A stretch of 18,932 nt of DNA from Lyngbya sp. PCC 8106 (lineage in GTDB: Bacteria; Cyanobacteriota; Cyanobacteriia; Cyanobacteriales; Microcoleaceae), in contig NZ_AAVU01000074.1 in the NCBI RefSeq assembly GCF_000169095.1, positions 1 to 18,932 on the forward strand, written 5' to 3'. Shown one piece after another: positions 6,678 to 14,237 of the stretch. The translations under genes were made by a program, and so were the position numbers. Under the pieces are notes generated by a model. It made no database searches. It was given only the letters and a program-made list of their open reading frames with translations, and had not been told where the DNA came from. Position 1 is the stretch's first letter; the number at the start of each line of letters is the position of its first letter.

Positions 6678-7869
6678 AAAACTTCTCCAAAGAAAATAAA
6701 GACCAAATTGAACGCATTCTTACTAATAGCACAAAAAGACTGATTGTTGCTAAAATTCCGACTCGAATTTGATGGCTAACAGTCCACTCAAACCCGCCAA
6801 AATAACTCGACCCACTTAAGAGGATATGAACCACACCCAAAACAAACGCTGGAACCGCTAATAAATGGATTTTTCGCCAGTATTGTCCTAAATAACTTTG
6901 AATTTTATCAAAACTCGTTAACGCCGCAGGAGTAATCAATAACAAGGCAATTGTTCCCAATCCAATTCCCCATTGATGTTGGGGAAGCATAAACCAAAAT
7001 GCTTCAATATTCCAATTTAAAGTATGATCAATCATTTGACCCATATGAACCAATGCTAAGATAAAAGCAGCCACACCTAACAAACGCCGATATTGTAAAA
7101 GTGGCGAGAAAAATCGACTCATTGGACGGGCAATTAAAGCTAACATCAAAAAAATTAAGGCACCATGACCTGTATAATCAACATGATTTCCGGTTCGTAA
7201 TAACGTTAAAATTCCAATACTTAAAGTAATCCATCCACCCAATCGAAATAATTGACTTCGATGGTCTGAACTTAATTTACTCGTTAATAAACCAACCCCT
7301 AACATTGTGGGTAATGTTCCCAGTCCAAAGGCTAACATGGTCATCATTCCCATCTTTAAACTTCCGGTTTCTGCGGCTTTAATTTGGGCTGTATAGAGAA
7401 AACCACAAGGGATTAATCCCCAAACTAGACCCAAAATAAAGGGAGTTAAGGGGCTTTTTTGCATAGATAAATTGACCATTGCACCGCTAAAACGGTTATG
7501 TAAAACTTGAGGAGAAAGCGGGTGCAACATTGGCAATTTAGGGATTAAATCGGGTCGTATTTGTGCCAATCCTAACCCAATTAACATTAACCCTGTTAAA
7601 ATTGCCATTCCCCGTCGAATAACACTCCCTAATCCTGCCATTTGTCCACTTGCAACTAATACCGAACCGATTCCCCCAATGGCGGCACCAACTAACGCAT
7701 AACTGAGAATTCGTCCGAGATTTAGTAACAAGTGAAACCGCCAAGAGGGTTGTTTGGAATCATCTGTATTCGAGAGAGAAAACGCCACCGTTATCGGGCC
7801 GCACATTCCCATACAATGACCAAAACTTCCTAAAAATCCTAACGTACTAATCAATACGAGATCTAGCAT
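6652..7869 (-). CDS. TauE/SafE (UreH/DsbD-like) transporter domain fused to a ferric-reductase-like membrane domain
   Basis: This is a 405-residue polytopic membrane protein. The first half has the COG2836-type motif FGHCMGMCGP (16-25) and GLIPCGFLYTAQ (151-162), the paired cysteine-bearing helices of the UreH/DsbD-like transporter group that is often linked to copper or thiol export for oxidase assembly. The second half (about 255-385) resembles ferric-reductase/MsrQ-type heme-binding helices, with His275 and His282 (ALVHMGQMIDH) and His335 and His348 (RKIHLL and VVHILL) placed as candidate heme ligands. I chose the ATG at 7869; a TTG seven codons upstream is open but unneeded, and the protein family starts just before the hydrophobic helix. 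It overlaps the exported partner gene by 26 bases. The transported substrate cannot be read from the sequence. Confidence 0.78.
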   Translation of the reverse strand: MLDLVLISTLGFLGSFGHCMGMCGPITVAFSLSNTDDSKQPSWRFHLLLNLGRILSYALVGAAIGGIGSVLVASGQMAGLGSVIRRGMAILTGLMLIGLGLAQIRPDLIPKLPMLHPLSPQVLHNRFSGAMVNLSMQKSPLTPFILGLVWGLIPCGFLYTAQIKAAETGSLKMGMMTMLAFGLGTLPTMLGVGLLTSKLSSDHRSQLFRLGGWITLSIGILTLLRTGNHVDYTGHGALIFLMLALIARPMSRFFSPLLQYRRLLGVAAFILALVHMGQMIDHTLNWNIEAFWFMLPQHQWGIGLGTIALLLITPAALTSFDKIQSYLGQYWRKIHLLAVPAFVLGVVHILLSGSSYFGGFEWTVSHQIRVGILATISLFVLLVRMRSIWSLFSLEKFYVSPSKSK

Positions 7870-7974
7870 TATTCTATTTGAGTTGCACAATCGTTTTCTA
7901 TTTTAAAGGTCTACGCTGCAAATGTTGAACTGGGAAAGTTTAAATTCATCAGACAGACCCTTGACTGACTAAAA

Positions 7975-8038
7975 AAATCCGGTTTCTCATGGCTGTACAA
8001 AGGCTGAAATCTTGAAGTAATTTTTAGAAACTGGGTTT
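7975..8038. repeat. Inverted repeat with AGAAAC-type arms
   Basis: AAATCCGGTTTCT (7975-7987) pairs with AGAAACTGGGTTT (8026-8038). Eleven of 13 positions are Watson-Crick and the other two are G-T wobbles, so RNA could form a full 13-bp stem with a 38-base loop. Arms of this AGAAACC(C/T)GG(T)TTTCT type recur as dispersed intergenic repeats in filamentous cyanobacteria, as far as I recall. Confidence 0.6.
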
Positions 8039-8094
8039 ATGGGCAAATTCTGGAAATGCTAAACTACTAAAAAAGCCAATTGGAGGGTTTTGCT

Positions 8095-8898
8095 ATGCCT
8101 TCACCGTTTCCGGGAATGGACCCCTGTTTAGAACATCCTGATTTTTGGCCGGAAGTTCACAATCGATTAATTGTAGCAATTGCTGATGTTCTCACGCCTG
8201 AGGTTCGTCCTAAATATGAAGTGGCAATTGAAAAGCGGGTTTATGAAGTCAATAATACAAATACTGATTCTCTTTTAGTGGGGATTCCTGATGTGGCGGT
8301 GAAGCGTCAATCTCAAACTTCAGAAGGTTTAGAATTAGAAAATCGACAATCAAATACCGCAGTTGCCGAATCTAAGTCGAAAGAAATTACCGTTCATCTT
8401 CCCATGCCTGAAACGGTTAGACAGACTTATTTAGAAGTGCGAGAAATGACAACTCGTTCCGTTGTTACGGTGATTGAAGTGTTATCTCCGGTGAATAAAC
8501 GTCCGGGAGAAGGACGAGAATTTTATCTAAAAAAACGTCAACGGGTGTTAGGGAGTTTAACAAATTTAGTTGAAATTGATTTGCTGCGAGGATGGCAACC
8601 GATGCCGATTTTAGGGGAGGATATTCAATCGGATTATCGGATTTTAGTTAGCGATGAACAACATCGGCCCCGAGCGACATTGTATCCTTTTAATGTGAGA
8701 GATTCTTTACCGAGTTTTTCTATTCCTCTGCGTTCAGAAGATGGGGAACCGATGTTAAATTTACAGGAGTTATTTACAACAATATATAACCGAGCGGGTT
8801 ATGATTATCGGATTAATTATGAAAATTATATCACAGAATTAACACCACCGTTAATGGAGTCGGAACAAAGTTGGATTCGGGAATTATTACAGCAATAA
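8095..8898 (+). CDS. DUF4058 family protein
   Basis: The N-terminus MPSPFPGMDPCLEHPDFWPE is the standard opening of DUF4058 proteins, a family much expanded in cyanobacteria, and the length (267 residues) is normal. Other landmarks are YLEVREM, VVTVIEVLSPVNKRPGEGR and the C-terminal YDYRINYENYI. The core TVIEVLSP, with preceding acidic residues, resembles a PD-(D/E)xK-like fold, but function is unknown. I start at the ATG at 8095, with GGAGGG seven bases upstream; the open frame to a TTG at 8080 includes that ribosome-binding site and is not coding. It converges on a Uma2 gene, whose family has a similar patchy spread in these genomes. Confidence 0.88.
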   Translation: MPSPFPGMDPCLEHPDFWPEVHNRLIVAIADVLTPEVRPKYEVAIEKRVYEVNNTNTDSLLVGIPDVAVKRQSQTSEGLELENRQSNTAVAESKSKEITVHLPMPETVRQTYLEVREMTTRSVVTVIEVLSPVNKRPGEGREFYLKKRQRVLGSLTNLVEIDLLRGWQPMPILGEDIQSDYRILVSDEQHRPRATLYPFNVRDSLPSFSIPLRSEDGEPMLNLQELFTTIYNRAGYDYRINYENYITELTPPLMESEQSWIRELLQQ

Positions 8899-8912
8899 AA
8901 GGTTGTTTTTTG

Positions 8913-9494
8913 TTATTGTTCGACTTCTTCAAAATTCACTTGATTGTAAATATCCGCTAGTTCAATTTCAAAAGAAATAGAGTTTAGAGATAAGGTTTCA
9001 TCTTGATAATATTCAGTAAATATCCATTGGCGATCGCCTGTTTTGCTATACTGTTCAATATGTTGAGTATATTGATCGATTAAAATATATTCTTGAAAAC
9101 TGTCAATGGTACGATCAGACTCAAATTTTTTATCTTTATCATAGCTACGAGTAGATTTAGATAACACTTCTGCAATCATTATCGGATTCAAAACGGTATC
9201 ATTTCGTCCGATTTGTAATTGTAATTCACCTTGAATGAGCATAACATCGGGATAAGTATAGATGCGTTTTTGTGGAATCCAAAGTCTTTGATCGAGTACA
9301 AATACACGATAGGGTTGACGTTTTAAGGTGAAATTAAGTGCTGCATATAAATTCCCGGAAATTTGATTATGATTGGGTGTACCACCTGTCACTAATATAA
9401 CCTCTCCATCAATATATTCGTGACGTTCTTCGGAATTGATTTCTAATTCTAAGTATTCTTCTTGGGTGTATTTTTTTTGTTCTATAACTTGCAT
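8913..9494 (-). CDS. Uma2 family (DUF820) putative endonuclease
   Basis: The 193-residue protein has the Uma2 layout: YTQEEYLELE, then RHEYIDGEVILVTGGTPNHN, YPDVMLI (82-88), IAEVLSKST (107-115), SYDKDKKF (117-124) and FQEYILID (133-140). The restriction-like core would use Asp83, Glu109 and a Lys at 121 or 122. Uma2 proteins are numerous in cyanobacteria; nuclease activity is predicted from fold rather than shown for most of them. It is convergent with the DUF4058 gene (14 bases between stops) and 54 bases downstream of the methyltransferase gene on the same strand, so readthrough transcription is possible. AT-rich codon usage resembles its DUF4058 neighbour more than the metabolic genes upstream. 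Confidence 0.88.
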   Translation of the reverse strand: MQVIEQKKYTQEEYLELEINSEERHEYIDGEVILVTGGTPNHNQISGNLYAALNFTLKRQPYRVFVLDQRLWIPQKRIYTYPDVMLIQGELQLQIGRNDTVLNPIMIAEVLSKSTRSYDKDKKFESDRTIDSFQEYILIDQYTQHIEQYSKTGDRQWIFTEYYQDETLSLNSISFEIELADIYNQVNFEEVEQ

Positions 9495-9548
9495 TTTTTC
9501 ATGATTTCATTTATTTTTTAACTTTAAATTTGTTGAACATTATTAATT

Positions 9549-10274
9549 TTAAAAACGAACTTTATAAACTTTAAATAACTCTCCATCCTTTTGTTTAACA
9601 ATCTTTTCTGAATTGGATTTAATCATTTTTTCCCAACTTTCTAGCGGTTCTAAAAAGACTTCTGTTCCTAAATAGGTTTCTAAAATTGCCCAATCTTCTG
9701 CTAAGGGTGCATCAGGATTGAGAACATCAAAAATAAACTCTCCAGTAGGCTTCAAGACTCGTTTAACTTCAGCCATAACCTCCGTCCAATATTCAAGGGG
9801 AAAATAACAACTCAACCCCGTGGCGATCGCTAGATCAAACTGATCTTCATCATACTCTAAATGATGAGCCGCCCCCAATGTTACCCCTTTAAACAGTTTA
9901 GAATTTAACTGCGGCCCCCGAGCATTCAAAGCATCTATTGCCACATTGCTAATATCTTGACCATAAAATAAAGCATTCCACTCTCGCCAAGGATAAATCA
10001 AAAAACTGACCCCACAACCAATATCTAAACAGTGTTGATTTTTCTGAATTTTAGTCAATTCCCAAAAAGGCGAAGTAATTTTAGCTTGTAGAGTTCCGGC
10101 AATACGATCGCGAAAAATCGGCAAATTTTCCACTTCTTCGGGAAGTTCAAAAGCCTCCCCTTGATATTCCCGATTAAAGCGATAAGCAATTGCATTTGTC
10201 AGAGAATGCCACTGATCAGAAAGATAAGCAGAAGAACTCGAAGATTGTGAAGACCGATCAGATTTTTTAGACAT
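9549..10274 (-). CDS. Class I SAM-dependent methyltransferase
   Basis: The 241-residue protein has a Ser-rich, probably disordered N-terminus (7-15) and then a Rossmann-fold methyltransferase. Motif I is CLDIGCG (82-88), Asp107 in YGQDIS is the expected acidic residue binding the SAM ribose, motif II is QFDLAIATG (145-153), and VKRVLKPTGEFIFDV (170-184) is the post-II/III region. The substrate cannot be told. It begins two bases after the stop codon of the succinyl-CoA-synthetase-alpha-like gene, so they are likely translationally coupled, which suggests a shared pathway or at least equal dosage. No transmembrane segment is seen. Confidence 0.85.
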   Translation of the reverse strand: MSKKSDRSSQSSSSSAYLSDQWHSLTNAIAYRFNREYQGEAFELPEEVENLPIFRDRIAGTLQAKITSPFWELTKIQKNQHCLDIGCGVSFLIYPWREWNALFYGQDISNVAIDALNARGPQLNSKLFKGVTLGAAHHLEYDEDQFDLAIATGLSCYFPLEYWTEVMAEVKRVLKPTGEFIFDVLNPDAPLAEDWAILETYLGTEVFLEPLESWEKMIKSNSEKIVKQKDGELFKVYKVRF

Positions 10275-10276
10275 CG

Positions 10277-11170
10277 TTATTTTTTCAAAGCTTTTTTAAT
10301 TAAACCTGGAATTTGAGACGGACGATCAGCCAAGGGAATTTTAGCTTTTTTAAACGCTTCTATTTTGCTTTCTATTGTTGGCGGACAAATAGTTTGGGCG
10401 AGTAATTTAGATGTCGCTAGCGTACAGGAATGACCCAGCATTTGAGTTGGGGGTGCATACAGTCCAGCAATATAAGCAATTACAGGTTTATCAATCGTTT
10501 CGGCAATATAAGAAGCCGCTTCTTCTTCACCAGTTCCACTGACTTCTCCGACCAAAACAATTGCCTCAGTTTGATCATCTTCATCCAAAATTTGTAGCCA
10601 CTGAATAAAAGAAGAACCAATAATCAAATCACTCCCAATACTGATACTCATAGACTGTCCGAGTTTAGCTTGAGTGAGTTGAGAAGCAATTTCATAAGTG
10701 AGTCTGCTACCCCGACTAATTAACCCAATGGAACCCGGAGTATAAAACTCACCAGGATGAAGCCCCAACAAAAGCTGATTGGGGACAATAATCCCAGCAC
10801 AACTCGGCCCAATGATCAGTGTTTCTGAGATTTCGGCTTTACGAATCAAACAGACCATATCCAAAGGCGGCATCCCCTCGGTGAGAATAACCAGTTGTTT
10901 GACTCCAGCTTCAATCGCTTCTAAAGCTGAATCGAGTGCTTGATAGGGATTGACCCAAATCACACTGGTATCAATCGGGCCAACTTTAGCCTGTGCTTGT
11001 TCAACCAAATCAAAAATCGGAACTTCTTCCAAATAAGTACCGCCTTGACCGGGAGTTACACAAGCAACAATATTAGTCCCATAAGCCTTCATATTGAGAA
11101 CCGCATGAATCAAAGCTTGAGATGCTGCATTCCCCTGAATTAAAACTTTACTCTCTGACGTTAAATCCAT
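10277..11170 (-). CDS. sucD: Succinyl-CoA synthetase alpha-like subunit (divergent)
   Basis: The 297-residue protein aligns end to end with SucD, which with SucC converts succinyl-CoA, ADP and phosphate to succinate, CoA and ATP through a phosphohistidine. The catalytic His247 (MLGHS) and its Glu209 partner (VGEV) are present, and TPGQGG (39-44) remains. Several normally fixed loops differ: GNAASQAL replaces the usual Gly-rich CoA loop, GPSCAG stands for GPNCPG, SRGSRLTYE for SRSGTLTYE, SIGSD for GIGGD, and HSCTLATSK for the HAGA(I) segment after the histidine. It may therefore be a weakly active or retuned acyl-CoA ligase. The symbol marks homology only. It lies downstream of the matching beta gene and is tightly followed by a methyltransferase gene. 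Confidence 0.8.
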   Translation of the reverse strand: MDLTSESKVLIQGNAASQALIHAVLNMKAYGTNIVACVTPGQGGTYLEEVPIFDLVEQAQAKVGPIDTSVIWVNPYQALDSALEAIEAGVKQLVILTEGMPPLDMVCLIRKAEISETLIIGPSCAGIIVPNQLLLGLHPGEFYTPGSIGLISRGSRLTYEIASQLTQAKLGQSMSISIGSDLIIGSSFIQWLQILDEDDQTEAIVLVGEVSGTGEEEAASYIAETIDKPVIAYIAGLYAPPTQMLGHSCTLATSKLLAQTICPPTIESKIEAFKKAKIPLADRPSQIPGLIKKALKK

Positions 11171-11228
11171 AGTTATTGACTCTAGTTGTAAACCCTAGAC
11201 TGATGCAGCAACGACAAATAAACTATAA

Positions 11229-11278
11229 CTGAGTTCGCAATTGACTCAGATCGGACAGTATCTAACTGTATGAGATAC
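11229..11278 (-). promoter_or_regulatory. Two tandem hairpins in the sucC-sucD-like gap
   Basis: The 219-base gap between the beta-like and alpha-like genes holds two small inverted repeats: GTATCT/AGATAC (11258-11278, loop 9) and CTGAGT/ACTCAG (11229-11249, loop 9), eight bases apart. Neither has a U-tract on the minus strand. They could be RNA processing or operator sites that separate expression of the two subunits. Confidence 0.35.
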
Positions 11279-11389
11279 GAGATTTTTCTATTTTAGTCGG
11301 CGTGCGATTTTCAAAGTTGATTATTCCTGACTTCTACCCAAAGTATTGATAGAAAACCAAAACGACGGAGGAGAAGGCAAGCATCAAAA

Positions 11390-12568
11390 TTATTTCGCTA
11401 AAGAAACAGCAAGCTTCACCGCCTCATCTAAACTCTCAGCAACTTGAACAGGTAGTTGTGCCAACTGATCGAGAATTTCACGAGGCGGATTAACCGCTAA
11501 TCTCAGAACAAACTGGGGTAAATAGCCCATACTCGCCTTTTTCTGGAGATAACTGGCAATTTCTAAAATCGTTTTTTGAGAAGAGACAACATGACTGAGA
11601 AGATTGACGATCACGACTTTCACCTGCTTCGACTGACTGACCAATTCTAAACCTTGATAGAGATGATCACACCAAGCTTCGGTCAGTTCTGAATAGTCTT
11701 CCACCTCCAAATCGAGGTAATTTGCAGGTTTTCCCTTTGCTTGGATAATCAAATCAACCGTTGTCAGTGTCATATCCGCACCATTCGATAAAATGCCGAT
11801 ATTACCTTCAAGTTCCACCATTTTGAGTTCTCGAAGTTGAACCCGATCAAACTGAGCGGGAAAAGGAAAAGAATAGACATCTGTTAGCGAAGCTTTCGCG
11901 GGATTCTGATGATTTTGAATCAAAGCCGCTAAATCTCGGTGACGTCCGAGAGCATTGTCATTGACAATCACTTTGCCATCAAGAGCCATCACCTCGCCAC
12001 TGGGGTTAATACCGAGTGGATTAATCTCGATCAGATCTAAATCCTTTTCCACAAACAAACAATACATTTTTTCAATGATGGCACTCACCGCTAAAATCAG
12101 GTCTTGATGCAATCCCATTTTGACACTGAGGCGACGAGCATAAAACGAGGAAAACTCTTGATCGACAACAACTTGCTGAACCTCTGAGATCGCTTCTTCA
12201 ACAGCAACTCCGCCTTTAGTCGATCCTAACATCACCGGACGGCGACTGCTCGAATCTAACGTCACAGCCAGATAAAACTCTTGATCCGCGTTATATTTAG
12301 CCTCAGCTAACAGCACTTTCGGATATTCATCGCGAATGGGTAGATTAAAAATCGCTTGAGCGGCCGCAACTGCATCAATGGTATTCTCAACAAACCGTAT
12401 GCCTCCCGCCTTGCCCCTTCCCCCTGAACGCACTTGAGACTTGAGAACCACCGGATAGGGAATTCTCAATCCCTTGACATCAGGAGCGCGATCAATCCGC
12501 TGTGAAGGTAACACCGGGATGTCTTTTTCCCGAAATAAGGTTTTGGCTTGATACTCTAGTAAATCCAT
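11390..12568 (-). CDS. sucC: Succinyl-CoA synthetase beta-like subunit (divergent)
   Basis: The 392-residue protein matches SucC in length and order: MDLLEYQAKTLF at the start, the ATP-grasp segment VVLKSQVRSGGRGKAGG (40-56), Leu-Ile-Glu-Ile-Asn-Pro (179-184), LDGK (196-199) and SNGADMTLTTVDL (261-273). The C-terminal CoA-ligase half has lost the glycines that normally shape the phosphohistidine site: LDLEVED stands where most enzymes have LDVGGGA, and NLLSHVVSSQ where they have NIFGGIVRCD. ATP binding looks intact, so the subunit may still bind nucleotide, while catalysis of the normal reaction is uncertain. The symbol marks homology only. It is 95 bases downstream of the glycolipid synthase gene and upstream of the alpha-like gene, all on the minus strand. 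Confidence 0.8.
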   Translation of the reverse strand: MDLLEYQAKTLFREKDIPVLPSQRIDRAPDVKGLRIPYPVVLKSQVRSGGRGKAGGIRFVENTIDAVAAAQAIFNLPIRDEYPKVLLAEAKYNADQEFYLAVTLDSSSRRPVMLGSTKGGVAVEEAISEVQQVVVDQEFSSFYARRLSVKMGLHQDLILAVSAIIEKMYCLFVEKDLDLIEINPLGINPSGEVMALDGKVIVNDNALGRHRDLAALIQNHQNPAKASLTDVYSFPFPAQFDRVQLRELKMVELEGNIGILSNGADMTLTTVDLIIQAKGKPANYLDLEVEDYSELTEAWCDHLYQGLELVSQSKQVKVVIVNLLSHVVSSQKTILEIASYLQKKASMGYLPQFVLRLAVNPPREILDQLAQLPVQVAESLDEAVKLAVSLAK

Positions 12569-12663
12569 TGCTAGTTTCCCCCTGATATCGCTAATTGAGT
12601 TTGGACTGCAATTTTAACAACACAATCCATCTCAGAATGTATAGAACGGGATCATTGCAGAAT

Positions 12664-14115
12664 TTACATTCCTTGATGAACCGTTTTCACCCACTTTAGA
12701 CGCTTCGGGCGGACTGAAATGCGGATGGCGGTACTGCTAATCACAATAAACCAGTGCAGCATATAAAATGTACCCCGCAAGCTTTGTAATCCAGCCTGTA
12801 AGACGCTCATTATTGATTGAGAAACGCATGGAGTCTGGGTGCGACGTAACCCAATAAACATCCCCACAAACGACAGCGTTAAAGCCAGCAATGACAAAGG
12901 ACTGGTAATCGGTAAACGACGTAAAGCTAACGACATTAAACAATCAGGGACGGCAGCAGTCGGTACTAAGTATTGAATGATTAAAAACCCGAATAAATCA
13001 AAGGTTTTACGAGAGCCAAGACGATTACGGAGTAAGGGTTTCCAATAATCGAGATAGCGTTGATATCCGCCTTCAGCCCAGCGGTTGCGTTGATGCCACA
13101 AGGAGATAGATTTTGTGACTCCTTCTTCGTAGACGGGGGGAAAGGCTAAAAATTCAATATCCCAATTATTCAGATGGAGTCGAATGGTGAGATCGAGATC
13201 ATCAGTGATGGTTTCTTCGTTCCAACCCCCACAAGCTTCAATCGCGTCACGACGAACAAACTGACCATTTCCTCGGAGTTCTCCAATCCCTCCTAACACA
13301 ATACGCTGCTCTTGGAAAAATGAATCCAGTGCCATTTCTGCGGCTTGACTTTGAGTCCAGAAATTGAGAGGAGCGTTAGAAATCGCTTTTCGGACTTGTA
13401 CGGCACCAATTTGATCGTTGTCAAACAGAGGAACAACTTGCTGCAATAAATCGGGGGACACCTGAGCATCCGCATCAAATACCCCGATAAATTCACCTTG
13501 GGTTAAGGGTAAAACTTGATTGAGCGCCCCGGATTTTCCGCCGACTCCATTGTGACGATGTAAAACATTGAGTTGCTCAAACTTTTCGGCCAGTTGATCT
13601 AATAAAAGGGGTGTGTTATCGGTGCTGTGATCATCAATGATCCAAACTTCATAGGAGTCAGACGGATAATCGAGATTGCACAAGTTTTCGACTAAATTGT
13701 GAATCACAGATTCTTCATTTTTGGCGGCCACGAGCAAAGAGACAAAGGGCCAATAGTCGCGATCGCCTGTTGCCGTCTGATCAGACGATGGGTGACGATA
13801 TCGGGTCAATAGGATACGCAACGAATGAATCGAAATCAACCCTGTTAAGCCGAAAATGAACCACGAACCCCAAGAAACCAGATGTAGGGTGATTGTTCCT
13901 CCCCAAATCATACTGAGGACTACAGCCGCTTTTCGGCGTCGTCCTTGATAGATTGAGGGTGAATTAGTCATGGGTTCGACTTGATGTTTAGAGGGTTCGG
14001 GAGCATCAATCGGATCGGTTTCTACAGTTTTATTCTCGGGGCTTGAGTCCCGGTGATGATGAGAATCGGGGTTAGGGTTAGATGAATTTGTTCGTGTAGA
14101 TGTCAATCGTCTCAT
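12664..14115 (-). CDS. mgdA: Beta-monoglucosyldiacylglycerol synthase (GT2 family)
   Basis: The cyanobacterial enzyme transfers glucose from UDP-glucose to diacylglycerol, the first step to the galactolipids of thylakoid membranes. The 483-residue chain has a charged, disordered N-terminus (1-58), then GRRRKAAVVL and two membrane helices (about 64-102). The GT-A domain has AKNEE (131-135), IIDDHSTD (159-166), DAD (214-216), GNGQFVRR (282-289), TDDLDL (304-309) and QRNRW (342-346), that is the D, DxD, ED-like and QxxRW set of family 2. Further membrane helices follow (about 372-392, 403-422 and 440-460), and it ends PKRLKWVKTVH. This pattern matches Synechocystis Sll1377 as I recall it. It is the first gene of the minus-strand run, and an IS element has inserted 84 bases upstream of its start. 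Confidence 0.88.
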   Translation of the reverse strand: MRRLTSTRTNSSNPNPDSHHHRDSSPENKTVETDPIDAPEPSKHQVEPMTNSPSIYQGRRRKAAVVLSMIWGGTITLHLVSWGSWFIFGLTGLISIHSLRILLTRYRHPSSDQTATGDRDYWPFVSLLVAAKNEESVIHNLVENLCNLDYPSDSYEVWIIDDHSTDNTPLLLDQLAEKFEQLNVLHRHNGVGGKSGALNQVLPLTQGEFIGVFDADAQVSPDLLQQVVPLFDNDQIGAVQVRKAISNAPLNFWTQSQAAEMALDSFFQEQRIVLGGIGELRGNGQFVRRDAIEACGGWNEETITDDLDLTIRLHLNNWDIEFLAFPPVYEEGVTKSISLWHQRNRWAEGGYQRYLDYWKPLLRNRLGSRKTFDLFGFLIIQYLVPTAAVPDCLMSLALRRLPITSPLSLLALTLSFVGMFIGLRRTQTPCVSQSIMSVLQAGLQSLRGTFYMLHWFIVISSTAIRISVRPKRLKWVKTVHQGM

Positions 14116-14150
14116 ATCTGGTTTAACTTATGACTTGATCATTTTTGGGG

Positions 14151-14164
14151 CCAAGACTTCTTGG
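14151..14164 (-). promoter_or_regulatory. Palindrome in the leader of the glycolipid synthase gene
   Basis: CCAAGA-CT-TCTTGG has 6-bp arms about a 2-base spacer, 36-49 bases upstream of the ATG at 14115. Size and place suit a dimeric repressor operator, but no regulator is known from the window. Confidence 0.35.
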
Positions 14165-14198
14165 GCAGAGATAATCTAATTTAACTCTTAATACTTAC

Positions 14199-14237
14199 GT
14201 GAACTACCTACGCAGACGCTTCGCTTTCTAGCGTAGG
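14199..14237 (-). repeat. Right-end hairpin of the first TnpB element
   Basis: CCTACGC (14207-14213) pairs with GCGTAGG (14231-14237) around a 17-base loop. The hairpin overlaps the tnpB stop codon. It is followed on the minus strand by GGTAGTTCAC, nearly the same as GGTAGTTTAC after the right-end hairpin of the second element. The 3' end of tnpB plus this hairpin is where the guide (omega/reRNA) of TnpB normally comes from. Confidence 0.6.

Noticed and set aside
7870..7890. TTG start seven codons upstream for the TauE-like protein.
   Set aside because: The ATG at 7869 begins directly at the first hydrophobic helix as in the family; the added residues are polar and unneeded.
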